From contig NC_087064.1 in NCBI RefSeq assembly GCF_963678635.1, positions 43,397,159 to 43,461,158 on the forward strand: 64,000 nucleotides of DNA. Direction: 5' to 3'. How positions within the stretch are numbered: position 1 is the stretch's first letter; the number at the start of each line of letters is the position of its first letter. The stretch comes from Symsagittifera roscoffensis. Its lineage: Eukaryota; Xenacoelomorpha; Acoela; Convolutidae. The notes below the pieces were generated by a model. That model worked only from the letters and a program-made list of their open reading frames with translations. It did not search any database and was not told where the DNA came from. Both the position numbers and the translations under genes were made by a program. Shown piece by piece: positions 11,401-21,900 of the stretch.

Positions 11401-14022
11401 TGAAACTCGTTTGAGAGCAGTTTGTGAAGTTGCACTTACTCATAAACAACTACGCATATTGGAAACTTTGGATCCAAAATTAGTTCTTGAATAGATTAAG
11501 ATCTTGACTGCCCATCATATGTTTTTTCCTCAACGTAAGAATTTGAAATTTTCATATATTGTTAATTAAGGAACAGTCGCGGGTGTAGTTTACGTCATGA
11601 GCTTTTCAAAGACTGGCTTTGAGTGTGCTCATTGTTTGCGAGGATGTTCCAGAAACAATAACATCTCTAGCAAGTTATGATTGAATGGCAAAAAATATAT
11701 ATATTGCCATTCACGAATCGGTAGCACCCTTCTTAAATTTTCAATGAAACATGTCATTATTACAGCCATATATCTTAGGTAGTTGCAGCACCGATGACTG
11801 CAGATTCGTTGACCAATGAAAATATTGCCAACAAAAAGTCATGTGGACAAACTTACAGGAGACACGTCGTACTCGCATATGTATTTGCTGTAATCTATGC
11901 TTTGGCTTGCATCGTATTTGGCAACGTCCAATATTCCCGCCCAGTTAGAGGATGGACACTCTTTTACGCACACCTGTTAAATTTGAACTTGATCTGTTGA
12001 ACCCAATTAAGGAAAAAGCACAACTTTTTGCACTAAAATGTTAAACAGAGGCCAAGCTGATCATCGCAAAACTTGCGCTACAAAAATGAAAGATTATGAT
12101 TAAAGGCAAATGAAACTACAAACCAAAAACTGGAAAAAAACTGAAAAATTGTTTTTCGTCAATTGTTTCACTAGAACGTTTTTCGTCAGAAAAAATTGCA
12201 AGAAAATTGAACAAGAGATTTTTTAAAAGTCCTGAGAAAATACTTACACTATAAAAAACTTTACAAGGAGCTTTTGGAATGCTAGAGAGAAGTCAAACCT
12301 CCAAAAAAGCCAACAAAAACAAGCAAACAGACGATATAGTCTTAAATAGCCGAACACTTTTAGTTTTCGCAAAAAAATAGATCCCGAATGAAATCATGCA
12401 AAAAATAGGTCCCGACTGAAATCTAATTCCCGGGCTCTGTCATCTGAAGCATGGGTGTCACCACTGCGCCAAATATACAGACTGCTCCTTGAATTTATTA
12501 CAATGCAAGTAAAACACTTACGTGCAAATTCTGTGAACAAAATTATTTACGGGGCGAAAAAAGTACATTGTACATGGTTGCCACAACCTTTGCTTATCGC
12601 AAGAGTAATTACATCAAATGCTGTAAAGCATTTCTGCTGTCAACTCACTGAAGTTGTAGGGCAAGCTATTTCCATTGAGGCAACTACTTTCGTAATGGCC
12701 GAGCATTTTGAAATATCGAACATGTGCACATAGGGCTTGTCACTCATATCTCTCCTGAACAAAACTTGACTATTTAAACAGACCGATCCTCAGTGAGGCC
12801 AAAGGATAAGAAGCAACTCACCCAGTGGGTGAGTTTTCATTTGCATCACCACATATATTTCCTTCTGAGTCACTTGGGTTCAGCAGACGCGCAGGGTCAC
12901 CATAGTAAAATCCTAGACACATTCAACTGATTAAACCAGGTTGAATTATAATGTTCTGATCCCAATCAAATTAAGTGTTTGCCATGGCTATTGAGCGTTC
13001 GCTGTTAAAAACAGTTCTTTAAAACATTTCAAATCGATTCCCATACCCACTAAAGCAAGACCGTTTGGTTGCCAAGGCATTGCCTACAAAGAACAAGGTC
13101 TGAACTTTACTCTTCTTATGAATGCGGCGCAAAAAAAAACGTGCACAATTAGCGCCTGTTGAAGGGGGCTATTCTCATGCGCGAAGGAACGAATGGGCGA
13201 AAAACTGACGGACGAAGGACCGAAAACAAAATTAGCTGAAAAGCAAAATTTTGCGTATTTCAGCCGTTTTTAAATTCGGTCAATATCAATATTAAGTCCC
13301 TTGAAATGTTTACTTTCTTTCAGATTTTAAAGTTTTCTTTCCAAATTTTAAATCGACGCAATCTGATTGGCTGATTTCAGTTTTCGCGTATTCGGTCCTT
13401 CGCATATGAGGAATTCCACCTTCATTTCGTATTAACCGATCAGATTTAGTTTATTCTGCTCTAGGCCCATTCTATTCTTAGACCGGTCACCCTATTTGAA
13501 AACAATAAGCAGCAAAATTGTTTAAACACTTGTTTGATGTCAATAGAAAACGTTTTTTTTCGCTTTCTTTTGTCTAACCCTTCTTAGCATCTGTTTTCAA
13601 TTATGCATTCCTTGTTAATTTCGTTTAACGTATTACTATTATGGGAAGGGGAGGAGGGTAAATTCTGATAGTTATTAGAAAAGGATACATACCTATTATT
13701 CCGACCACTATATACAGCAAAATACTGAATGAAAATACGAAACAGCAAATTACATCAGTGCAGCCCCTGAAACAATATGAAAAATGAAAAGACAGGAGCA
13801 GCAGAAAGACGCAGCTATTCACTCTGAAACGCACCTGTCCGCTATGGGTCCTGTGAAATTAGGATCTGCTTCGCGCTTGTCTATAAGACCCAAATGATAA
13901 AAAAATATATGAAAAATATATTTGAAAACAAAAAAATAAAACTTTATTAGGAGTTAAATCAAATCAATCAGTTAAATGAACAACTAACCGTTCTTGTTGG
14001 GTTTTGATTCTTTGGAGCCCAT
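2443..14022 (-). CDS. Choline transporter-like protein, SLC44A family (19 coding exons)
   Basis: Predicted polytopic plasma-membrane or organelle transporter of the SLC44/CTL family, closest in feel to CTL2/4/5. Exons, 5' to 3' on the minus strand: 14022-13989, 13880-13835, 13766-13693, 13083-13051, 12912-12822, 12754-12649, 11973-11857, 11297-11195, 10763-10601, 9015-8819, 8454-8223, 7060-6811, 5038-4833, 4642-4514, 4045-3976, 3873-3729, 3500-3412, 3326-3242, 2630-2443. All have AG/GT borders and the phases add to 2,358 nt (785 aa). Family signatures: [19 protein letters not shown] before TM1; the YYGDP loop; [91 protein letters not shown] near the C-terminus. It is longer than typical vertebrate members (about 700 aa) because of larger loops, including an N-glycosylation-rich loop in exon 12. 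An AG directly before exon 1 suggests a further 5' exon. Exon 4 is a micro-exon and its donor is the least certain junction. Confidence 0.92.
2647..3097 (+). repeat. Interspersed repeat family 1, copy B (SLC44A last intron)
   Basis: Begins only about 17 bases from the acceptor of the last SLC44A exon with GACAGTTGGAAAAGAG and ends ACTACATTCATACTCTTAA. It fills most of the last intron and is antisense to the gene. Confidence 0.75.
5670..5800 (+). repeat. G-rich low-complexity tract
   Basis: Two long runs of G (about 15 near 5680 and about 14 near 5760) embedded in GGAGG/GTGGG-rich DNA, inside the SLC44A intron between exons 12 and 13. On the transcribed RNA of the gene it is C-rich. The plus strand could form G-quadruplexes. 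Confidence 0.6.
6017..6420 (+). repeat. Interspersed repeat family 1, copy C
   Basis: GACAGTTGGAAACAGAGTC at the left, ending ACATCCATCGACTCTTAATAAC. Same internal landmarks and orientation as the other copies. It lies in the SLC44A intron between exons 12 and 13. Confidence 0.7.
6524..6783 (+). repeat. Interspersed repeat family 1, copy D (left-truncated)
   Basis: Only the right half of the family is present, from the AATTAGAAGTCGATCACG block to CACTACGTTCATTACTCTTAA. Its end lies about 30 bases from the donor of SLC44A exon 12, so it nearly abuts coding sequence. Confidence 0.7.
7228..7690 (+). repeat. Interspersed repeat family 1, copy E
   Basis: Starts ACAGACAGTTGGATAAGATTC and ends CACTACGTTCATTACTCTTAA. 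A second, partial copy follows directly, so the two form a head-to-tail pair. Confidence 0.7.
7691..8075 (+). repeat. Interspersed repeat family 1, copy F (left-truncated)
   Basis: Begins within the family at the GACTTTCGAATTTTAAA block and ends ACTACGTTGATCGGCTCTTAA. Tandem to copy E. Confidence 0.65.
9391..9407. repeat. (TA)n microsatellite
   Basis: A short uninterrupted TA run in the SLC44A intron between exons 9 and 10. Confidence 0.8.
9560..9665 (-). repeat. tRNA-like SINE fragment candidate
   Basis: On the minus strand the order is TTAGTATGAAGGCTACC, then CGCGTCTGGGACTCCAGAGG, then TCGTGGGATCGAAACTG. This resembles the D-arm, anticodon-arm and B-box order of a tRNA-derived SINE head. 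The B box (GGNTCGANNC) is near consensus and the A box is weak. No second copy of this exact sequence was seen in the window. Confidence 0.4.
9828..10200 (+). repeat. Interspersed repeat family 1, copy G (right end lost)
   Basis: Starts AGCAGCTGGACAAATGTCATTGAACGC. The GAGAAAAGTGGATCAATGGG block and a degraded AAATCGCATAAGATCAAA block are recognisable, but the usual terminal ACTACGTTCATTACTCTT is missing. It is diverged. Confidence 0.55.
10806..11115 (+). repeat. Interspersed repeat family 1, copy H (degraded)
   Basis: CAGACAGATTGACTG followed by GAAAAAACTGGATCAATAG, and a shortened right half with AATCATGGGAAACCG and TTTCCTGTAC-like remnants. It abuts the acceptor side of SLC44A exon 9. Confidence 0.5.
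12410..12476 (-). repeat. tRNA-derived SINE head candidate
   Basis: Minus strand TGGCGCAGTGGTGACA (from 12471) is a textbook RNA polymerase III A box. It is followed about 40 bases later by a decayed B-box-like AGCCCGGGAATTAGATTTC. It lies in the SLC44A intron between exons 6 and 7. Confidence 0.45.
13165..13427. mobile_element. MITE (terminal inverted repeats), in SLC44A intron 3
   Basis: About 260 bp with inverted ends: left CTCATGCGCGAAGGAACGAA, right TTCGGTCCTTCGCATATGAG, i.e. the same sequence inverted with a few changes. A related element with the same end design lies at 52683-53091. No transposase is encoded. No clear target-site duplication could be read here. Confidence 0.7.
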
Positions 14023-14909
14023 CCCAAGATCTGAAAAATCACATATCTAGAAATAATTTTTTCACAAAATAATTTTCACACAAAAAACGAAAAAAAATTT
14101 AAATGTAAAAAACAACGATATCTATCAAAATGAATCAGGCTAGATTTGAAACAAAAACGTGCCAGGCCAAAAGAATGTGAAACTCGAATCGAAAAAAAAA
14201 TTACCAGGCGGTAACAAAGCCAAGCTATTTAATGAAAACAAAATTACCAAGCAGTTTAATGATAACAAAAACTAAGATTTAAGTGCAAGACTGTTTTGTC
14301 AATTGGGAACTATTAGGGGACGATTGCAGCGAAACAGAAGCTCCTACTGAAGGAAAATGTCGTTTACTCTTGAATCGGTTGAACTCAAAAAACTGTGAAA
14401 CATTATGTCTTTGAATTGCCAGCAATTATAAATTGAAACACAGAGGCGAAGCTGAGCTTCGAACCACTTGCGATACAATATGAAAATCAAACAGAAAAAA
14501 TTTTTTTAAAAAAATCGTTTTTGTCAATAACAATTGCAACAAAAGCCCAAAATATCCGGAACAAAAGTGCGTGCACCATTAGAAACTCTAAAGAGCTTTG
14601 GGATTGCTGTAAGTAAGCCATGTTTTCAAAAAGAGTCCTATCTGTAGAACTAATCAGACAAAAATAAGCAGACAGACAAAAATCTAAATTAGCCAAAAAG
14701 TTCTATTAGCAAGAAAAACAAATCTCAATTGGAAACGAACTCGCGGGATTTGTCGTCTCAAGCAAGGAAAACACAGCAATGAAGTTTGCAAAAAAGGCCC
14801 GGCCGCATTCGAACCACAATACTTTGCCATCTCAAGCAATTGTTTTACGTCTACGACAGATGCTCCGGCTGCTTGATTGGATTTGAATTTATTAATTAAG
14901 CCGAAATTT
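14023..14909. other. Upstream flank of the SLC44A gene
   Basis: About 890 bp between the first recognised SLC44A coding exon and the retrotransposon. A splice acceptor (TTTTTCAG) directly precedes the exon on the minus strand, so this stretch may contain an intron or an untranslated exon. It also holds two tandem tRNA-like modules (14720-14850). No ORF here is convincing. Confidence 0.5.
14720..14850 (-). repeat. Tandem tRNA-like modules (dimeric SINE-like fragment)
   Basis: On the minus strand two modules follow each other. The first is GCTTGAGATGGCAAAG, then GTGGTTCGAATGCGG. The second is GCTTGAGACGACAAATCCCG, then GAGTTCGTTTCC. Each has an anticodon-arm-like segment with a TTGAGA loop followed by a B-box-like element. 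This looks like a dimeric tRNA-derived SINE remnant. Confidence 0.4.
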
Positions 14910-15792
14910 TGTGCCATTCTGCCAGATGACACAGCACAACCTTCCGGCGACGTAAAAAAGGACGGCTAAAGGCCTTATGAACGAAAAAGTGTTGCGAAGG
15001 AGGGTCAGAATGTTCTAGAATTTTTATTTTTAAAATTTCGATTGGAAGAAGAACATTTCTGAGAAATAGAAAAAAGACGGCCATTTTGAATAAAAAAGAT
15101 GAAAATCAGAACCACGATATAGATTGTGAAGAACAGTTGTATCAGAGACAGAAAAACACGTAGCCTCTTATCGTGGCAAAAACACACGATAAGGACCTTA
15201 GCGACAGATATTTGTGGAGACGGAGGCTTCAGTGGGGGAAGAAATATACCACGGAACCCTCCCGGGACACGAAATATAAGAGATAAGAGTGTTATCTCAA
15301 GAAAATCACGGGAGCGGAGGCTTGGTCCCCCAGAGACTGTCTATGCGAAGGGACTGTATAAACTAACTTTAACAGCTGCTGTAATGACCTAGATCTTAAT
15401 TAAACACCGATATTATTTGATATTTCAGGACATGAGTAGATAGAAAAAGGAAAGGGTCAATCCATCTCCAATGGATTTAATATAAAACTGTCACACAAAA
15501 ACATATAAAAATAGGTTGTTCGAGCCGTGTTTTTAATGACAATCACGTAGTCTGAGGATCCGAGACTCAGCTATGTGGTTGTGTTCGCATGTAAACGAAA
15601 GCTGATCAAAAGTCGTTTGACTGATGGCCTAAAAATGGTAACTTTTTACTTTGCCCTAGACAGACCAGAAAATCAACTGGCAAGGTCGAGACGGTAAAAA
15701 ACGAGTAGAATTACGGTAACTGACGCCTGCCAGTCGTTAATAGGTACTTTTTCTACGCTCCGTCGCTGTGTGATATTTGGGCGAATGTTACA
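14910..15792 (+). repeat. 5' LTR of the gypsy element
   Basis: 883 bp, aligned base for base with 32689-33571. It begins TGTGCCATTCTGCC and ends GAATGTTACA, so the ends form a short TGT/ACA inverted repeat. It differs from the 3' LTR at nine sites, among them T/G near 15161, G/A near 15237, C/T near 15346 and a cluster of six in the last 140 bases. It contains AATAAA (15089-15094) and a TATA motif (15481-15487). Confidence 0.95.
15481..15487 (+). promoter_or_regulatory. TATA box candidate in the 5' LTR
   Basis: TATAAAA in the downstream half of the LTR, preserved at 33260-33266 in the 3' LTR. If used, the genomic RNA would start near 15510, leaving R and U5 in the last ~280 bases. The only AATAAA in the LTR lies upstream of it, so polyadenylation would need another signal or another start site. 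Confidence 0.4.
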
Positions 15793-15804
15793 TAGACGTT
15801 TTCA

Positions 15805-15823
15805 TGGCGCTCCTGGGTGGGAC
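15805..15823 (+). other. Primer binding site candidate (tRNA-Lys-like)
   Basis: Thirteen bases after the LTR, TGGCGC is followed by TCCTGG and GTGGGAC. The outer blocks fit the complement of the 3' end of a lysine tRNA as I recall it (TGGCGC at the CCA end, GTGGGAC in the T arm), but the middle six bases do not. Position and the TGG start support a primer site. The tRNA identity is inference. Confidence 0.5.
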
Positions 15824-17014
15824 TGTTAAAGGCATGAAACCATCATGATCAGCAAGCGTTTCAGTGACGAACCCTCCACTCCGGGCGTATGCCCGAGTTA
15901 GAGGTCTTAATGACCGTTGTTGTACTAGGGGGAAGGTGCGTACCCTCCGTCTAGTGCAATTTAGCTTTTTAACTTAGTTAACACCGAAAATTCTGGGGGC
16001 CTGAGGGTTAGGTGGGAAGTCATGAACCCGCTTGTCCCGAGGTCCCCGGACCAAAAACAACTAAAGAGAAAGCGTAAAACCAAACAAAAATAGTGTATAA
16101 CCAAGAAAAAGCCAAAAACAAATTTATTTAAAAACAAAAAAGTACAAAAAACAGTAAAAAAATCCAAAAAAGACCAAAAACAGTAAAAAACATAAAGTGA
16201 CAGTTTATATGTTATTTCCGGACGAGATGTGATCTGACCTTCCTATTTGTTGTTGTTTCAGATTGATTTATATCGTTTCTGATAGAAAGATTGTGTGTTT
16301 TGGTGAAGGGTTGGATACCCTCCCTCGAGTGTAATTTGAGTGTTTAAGCACGTTAATGGTAATTTTGCCGGTGGCCGGAGGGTAGAGTGGCAAGCTGATC
16401 AACGTGTTCCACACTCAACAGGGACATCAAGGACAACATCCGCAACGACTGTTGGGTATCGTTGAAGCAATTTTAGTATCGTTCGGGTACTATTTCATTA
16501 AAACTTAAGTGGTGGGGGGCACGATTGGCGCGGTCCGATTGTACCCTCCATCGATTACAAATTTCCGAGTTAAGGGTCTTAATTCGGATATTTTGGTGCA
16601 AAGGAGGGTATAGTACTATTCATTAACGACTATTAATAGATTATTATCCTTATTATATATTACTTATCTCCTATTTAGACCCAAGAAACACCCATTTTTT
16701 GTCGAAAATTACCAATTTTCGACCAAACTGTAGACCCCCAAATTTTCGGATATCCGAGCTTTTCCGATAGGCAAAAAGCTTTTATATAGGGAGTAGCTAC
16801 GTAGTTCGATCCCCCTAACTAACGAAACCGCGTGAGAAAAGACTCAGTAGAAGTTGGAAAAAACCAAAATTTTTCGGTCAAAATTTCGATAATTTTTTGA
16901 ATTTTGTCAATCTGTTTTGGGGATCGAGTTTTTGAGTTTTTAGAGTTAGAGCAATAAAATTTTTTGCGTTAGGAGCGTGCTAGCACAACGTGCTCGGTTA
17001 CTAGAGAAATTTTT

Positions 17015-17925
17015 GGGTAACCCTCCGAGTAGCTCCGTGGATAGAGCTAACGACTTAAGGTTTGGAAAAGGAAGGAATCGGAGGGTCCAAATTTGATAGT
17101 TTTTGGCCAAATTTTTGTTTCTAAACCAATTTTGGTCCGGTTTTTTGCATTATTCCAGTGCCGTACAGGGCTACTACGCTCATTTCAAGTATTTTTAGGC
17201 ACTTTCGACCGGAATTGCGAAAAAAGTCTTTCAGATCCTATACAGGTGGTGAAAAAGGCCATTTTGACGAACACGTTTTTGGCGATTTCTCAAAGACTAG
17301 TAATCCGATCGGGATAATTTTGGTACCATAAGTCGACGTTTTTGATCACTTTTCCGAATCGCAACCGTTTTTGGGTTGATTATTTCGGAAAAGAAAAATT
17401 TTTTAGAATTTGTTGGTTCGGAGGGTCCAAATCACGGGCAACCCTCCGAGCGACAAAAAATTTTATCAAAACATCTTTTTATTCAACTGGGAAGGTTGAC
17501 CGTGTCAGCCAACCTAGTTTTAAGTCAGGTAGACCGCTTTCAGAGGCTTTACTACGGTGATATAACCCTTTTTCTTGATTTTGGGGGAACCCTCCGAAGT
17601 GACCCTCCGGAGTCAGCTAAACCCTTTAGCAACCCTCCTTAGTGGAAAATTTCCACGAGATCACCCCAAGAAGTTAAAACAGCTCCCCTTAGAGCTCCTA
17701 GCTTGTTTTGACGCTTTTTGAAACGAGGGGGAGAACCTTCTAAGCGAGATCGAAAAATTTGAAAATTTTGGAGGTACCCTCCGAAGTAACCCTCCGGAGC
17801 ATATTAAGCATCTTATTGACCCTCCTTAGTAAATTTAGGGGGACCCTCCGAGGTAACTTGGGTGATTAGGGTACCCTCCGAAGTAACTTGAGTGATCAAG
17901 GTACCCTCCGAGGCAACCCTCCGGA
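17015..17925 (+). repeat. ACCCTCCGAAG / ACCCTCCGGAG leader repeat cluster
   Basis: Short repeats at about 17020, 17441, 17589, 17602, 17632, 17776, 17789, 17819, 17843, 17872, 17903 and 17916, with looser relatives at 15871, 15942, 16317 and 16543. Copies containing CTCCGGAG are self-complementary 8-mers. Reverse copies (GGAGGGT) occur near 16606, 17081 and 17420. Confidence 0.75.
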
Positions 17926-18160
17926 GCGTCTTAAACCTTCTAACGATCTTCCTTGTTAGAGACTTGAGTAAACTTTCTGTGGCAATTTGGGCAACGGAAA
18001 ATATCCATTGAATTAGGATCATATTAGGATATTAGGCGTGCTTATCAGGATCATAAGAACCCATTTTGACCCGGAAATTTGTGATCAACTTTGGATTCTA
18101 CATTGGGTGTATTAGAAGTACCCGAACAAAATTTTTTTTGATTGTGATTTTGGTTGTGTG

Positions 18161-18530
18161 GTTGCCTTGAGCTACTTAATAGGAAAGTTCGGGCAATCCT
18201 GGAACAAATAAAGGAAGACCTCGGTGGGTGTATTAGGCAAATACACACCCACTTGAGAAGAAAAATTGTTCCCTACTCTCGTGCACTTGGAGCAGTCCGA
18301 GTGTGGGAGAGCTTTTTCATAGATTTGAAGAATTTTCGATCAGAGGTTGCCTTGAGCTACTTAGTAGGACAGCTCGGGCAATCGCAGGACACCTAAAAGA
18401 AGACCTCGGTGGGTGTTTTAGGCAGACACACACCCACTTGAGAAGAATGTGTCCTGGGCTTCGTTCTTTCGGATCGTTCCGATTGGGGGAAGTCTTTTTC
18501 TTTAAGACTAAGTTTTATTTATCTATTTCT
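18161..18530 (+). repeat. 185-bp tandem duplication with conserved hairpin
   Basis: Two units, 18161-18345 and 18346-18530. The first 102 bases of each (from GTTGCCTTGAGCTACTTA to CACTTGAGAAGAA) align without gaps. Each has a GTGGGTGT arm facing an ACACACCCAC arm (18224-18234 with 18240-18252 in unit 1). The arms stay complementary although the loop sides differ between the units. Confidence 0.8.
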
Positions 18531-18923
18531 GAATCATCACTGCTTTTTATCAAAGATTGCTTAATTTTAACAAAGCAGTGACTTGATAAATTGTGTGGCG
18601 ATAAATTGATACTGACAAAAGGTCGCTGTCACCTGTAGGATATTCTTATCTGATTATCGATTGTGTTTTGTGTGTCGATTATATCTTGTGGAAACTTAGT
18701 GATACTGTTACACTATACAACCGGGTTGAGTTAGCTTTATATCAATACTGGGTAGACCCTGTGTGTAACTTTAGCTGAGTCACTAATTTAGTCGTGAGAG
18801 ATCTAAGAGACATTTTGATACTGACGGAATCGAGTAGGCAGCGTTAAGTGATTTAACTAAATCTTGTTTGTGGTACGTTTGCATTGCCATCAAATTACGA
18901 ATATTTTCATTTTGTTAAAAACT

Positions 18924-21900
18924 ATGCAGCGCAGGGACTCGCTAGGATTGACTACTAAAATTCCCAGGCTAAGCAAGGGAAGCACGCGGAAGTTTAGAAC
19001 TAGGCGTAGCCAAACCTCGTTTAGCAGCGCTTCCGACGCGTTTGCTGAAGACGAATCGACTAAAGGTCAACCTGATCTTTCAGTGAGCGAAATGAAACTA
19101 AGGAGCGAGAAAAACCTCGATGGCAATCAAAGGCGGATAGCCGAGGGCGAGCCTGCGAGCGAAACGCTGGTGGATCCCTTTGACGAAGGGGAGCGAACGC
19201 TCATTCGACCCGACTTTGAGCCGGATGAGGTCCTCGAACGGGAGGAAGCCGAGATGACAGAGGAGACCTCGGAGCGTCCCGAGGTCGAACCTCGGGAGGA
19301 AGTGTTGTACAGGGGAATGTCCAAATCAGACACTAAGAGCTATAAATGGAGAAAGGAACATTCACATCCGACAAGTGCACACTCATCTTTGGCCAAACAG
19401 AGCAACAACGCGATGATGTCGAGTATGAGTCCGGGTGAAGAGCAGACGTTCTCGAAGGCAAAGAAAAGTTGGAAGTCTTTGTACGATGGGCGCGTGACGT
19501 CGCTACAAGCCGGAGGTCTATCCTCTAGTTACGGCCAACCGGAAATAACCCATCCAGATGTGAACTTCACACCGTGCCCAAGGAACGACATGAGCAGGGA
19601 GGCGTCTTCTGCCTCGCCGACCAGGCCTATGTCAGATGGAATAACGATGGGAGCATCATCAACATTTGACAGACTAATGACGTCAATGCACAAGCAAAAG
19701 GGCGGTGCGTCATCGAGTACTAGGCTACAGCCGCAGCTGACCTCGTCTTCTCTGGGGCTAACCCCGCCACTGGGGGCAGCTGGTGACATAATTGATATGT
19801 TCGCTGGTGTGATGAATGGCCTGGATGAATTGAGGCGGGACATGACTAAGAAGATAGATCAAGTTGACGAGAGAGCTCACCATGGTCGAGAGAGTTTGAA
19901 AGACGAGCTAACGCACGTGAAGTCGCAGGCGAGGTTTGATCAGGCTCAATTGATTCGTAACACCGATCAATGCCTGGCTGAGAGCCTGGCACAGGCAAAC
20001 AAAGAGTCAGAGGAAAGAGAGGCAAGGATTGCAAGAGAGATCGAGCGATTATTGAATGATCATGATAATACCTACGCCCAAACGATGACTGGCCTGGAGA
20101 AGAGGTTAGACGCCAAATCTGACTTGATGATGCGGAAGCTTGACGCGATCCTGAATGGGAGTAGTTGGCAGGAGCATTCCAACTCAAGGGAGCGCTCAAG
20201 CCATGCGAATGTTGGAGATGGTACGGGCAACAGTGCCAGAGCCCAGCAAGGCTCGAGAACGAACTACGAACATAGAAACAAGGAGCGGCCAAGGGCAGCC
20301 CCGCAGAGGCCTGGCTGGACGAATCCAGTACCGCCGGAGGCAGATGCCACCCCGGAGACAAGATTGCCAACCATGCCACAAGTCAGTTCAGTACCAGATC
20401 TGACTACAGTCTCGCAAGACACAACGATGTATGCCTCGATGTTTGAGCCTCTGAACAGATCTCTTGAAACATTCATCACCAAGCTCTCGAAGTCAACCGA
20501 GAGAGGAGAGAGGTCAAGAAGAACACTGAAAAAGCCGAAGTCATATAAAGACGAGTCAGACGGCTGCATTGATACTTGGATAGAAGTGATGAAGTTACAC
20601 TTTGAGGAAGAGAATCTCTCCGAGAAACAAGAGTGCAGCGCGCTGACAAGCAACCTGGAGGGTACTGCATTAAATTGTGTAATGGTGAAAAGAGCCAATG
20701 AGAGAGACAGCGCTCGCAAGATATTCGACATCCTGCTGAATCGTTTCGGCTCTGGAGTACAAGGGCACCAGGCCATGGTGAAGTTCGAGAAGAGGCGTCA
20801 GAGAGATGAAGAATCAATAGATAAATTCTTGGACGACCTTGAATTGCTCAGGAGGAGAAGCAACCCGGATGAGAGAATATCCGAGCGAATTTTGGCGATT
20901 GCTTCGAAGTTTATGGATGGAGTAAGGAGTGAGGAGCTGAAGACGATGTTGGCCACTCACTTCACCCAGTCGCTTGACCAGGTACCCACGCCCGATGACT
21001 TGCGTATGAAGTCACGCGAGTATTTACTCATAAAACCGAGGGCGCAAAACCGTTACAGCAATTATGGCAACTATAGCGGGACAAACACTGGTACGAATTC
21101 CAGTTGGTACAAACCTCGCGATGACATGGACAAGAGGAGGTCGTGCGCGAATTGTGGTTCGATGGACCATCACGTTTCTGCGTGTTCTGCATACAAACAG
21201 AACATGAAGGCCATAGGCCACTTTCTCGAGGACGCCGACGCGACCGACGAGGATCATGAGGAGTACGTCAGGTGGCTCATCATGAAATATGGTCCGAGGT
21301 GTTTCTTCTGTAATTTGGAGGGACACTTCAAGTCGGATTGTACTCAATTTTGGGACGCAGTAGCGGACGCGAAACATCCCCGCCACGAAGAGGCGCTTTC
21401 GGGTGTCAAGGCCAGTCGAGCACGTCTGATGAACGAGGCTGAATCTCGGAGAAAGGAAACGACAGCGAGCACCTTTGCGACCAAAAAGGTTAAGACATGG
21501 CCTGACGAGGTGGTAGCCTCGAACCGCGAAGCAGAGTCGTCTAGTCCACTCAAGGTGGATTACGGCCTGGCGGCAAGGACAGCGCTGCAGAATGTCAAAC
21601 AGGACCTTGCCACGAAAGAAGTGGAGCAATGGGTAAGGTCGGAGCTGGAAAGCACAGATCTTCGGGAGAGTCTTAATGTCCTCGGTAAAGCGACAAAAGC
21701 AGAAGACAAAGAGGAGCCCAAGAAACAGGGACTAAAACTGAACGTTATATCTGGCAAGACTTTCGGCATGACGAAGGCGGGGACCAAAATAATGTCCATC
21801 ATCTCAGTCGCAGGGCACCAGGTGGTCAAGAACTTGAGTGAACCATCCGAGATTACACTAATCCACCTGGACATCTATGCCGACTACCTGAAGGAGAAGG

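Larger units (their letters stand above)
15793..18923 (+). other. Long 5' untranslated leader of the gypsy element
   Basis: About 3.1 kb without a plausible gene between the LTR and the gag start. It contains roughly 16 copies of ACCCTCC, many as the doublet ACCCTCCGAAGT then ACCCTCCGGAG (17589-17612, 17776-17799, around 17872-17920), and a 185-bp tandem duplication carrying a stable hairpin (18161-18530). Several short open frames exist, but they are interrupted, unlike any protein I know, and overlap the repeats. Length and repeats suggest an RNA-level role such as packaging, dimerisation, splicing or internal initiation. Confidence 0.7.

Noticed and set aside
15126..15392. 88-codon frame present in both LTRs
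   Set aside because: It lies wholly within the LTR, shows no protein features, and both copies exist only because LTRs are duplicates.
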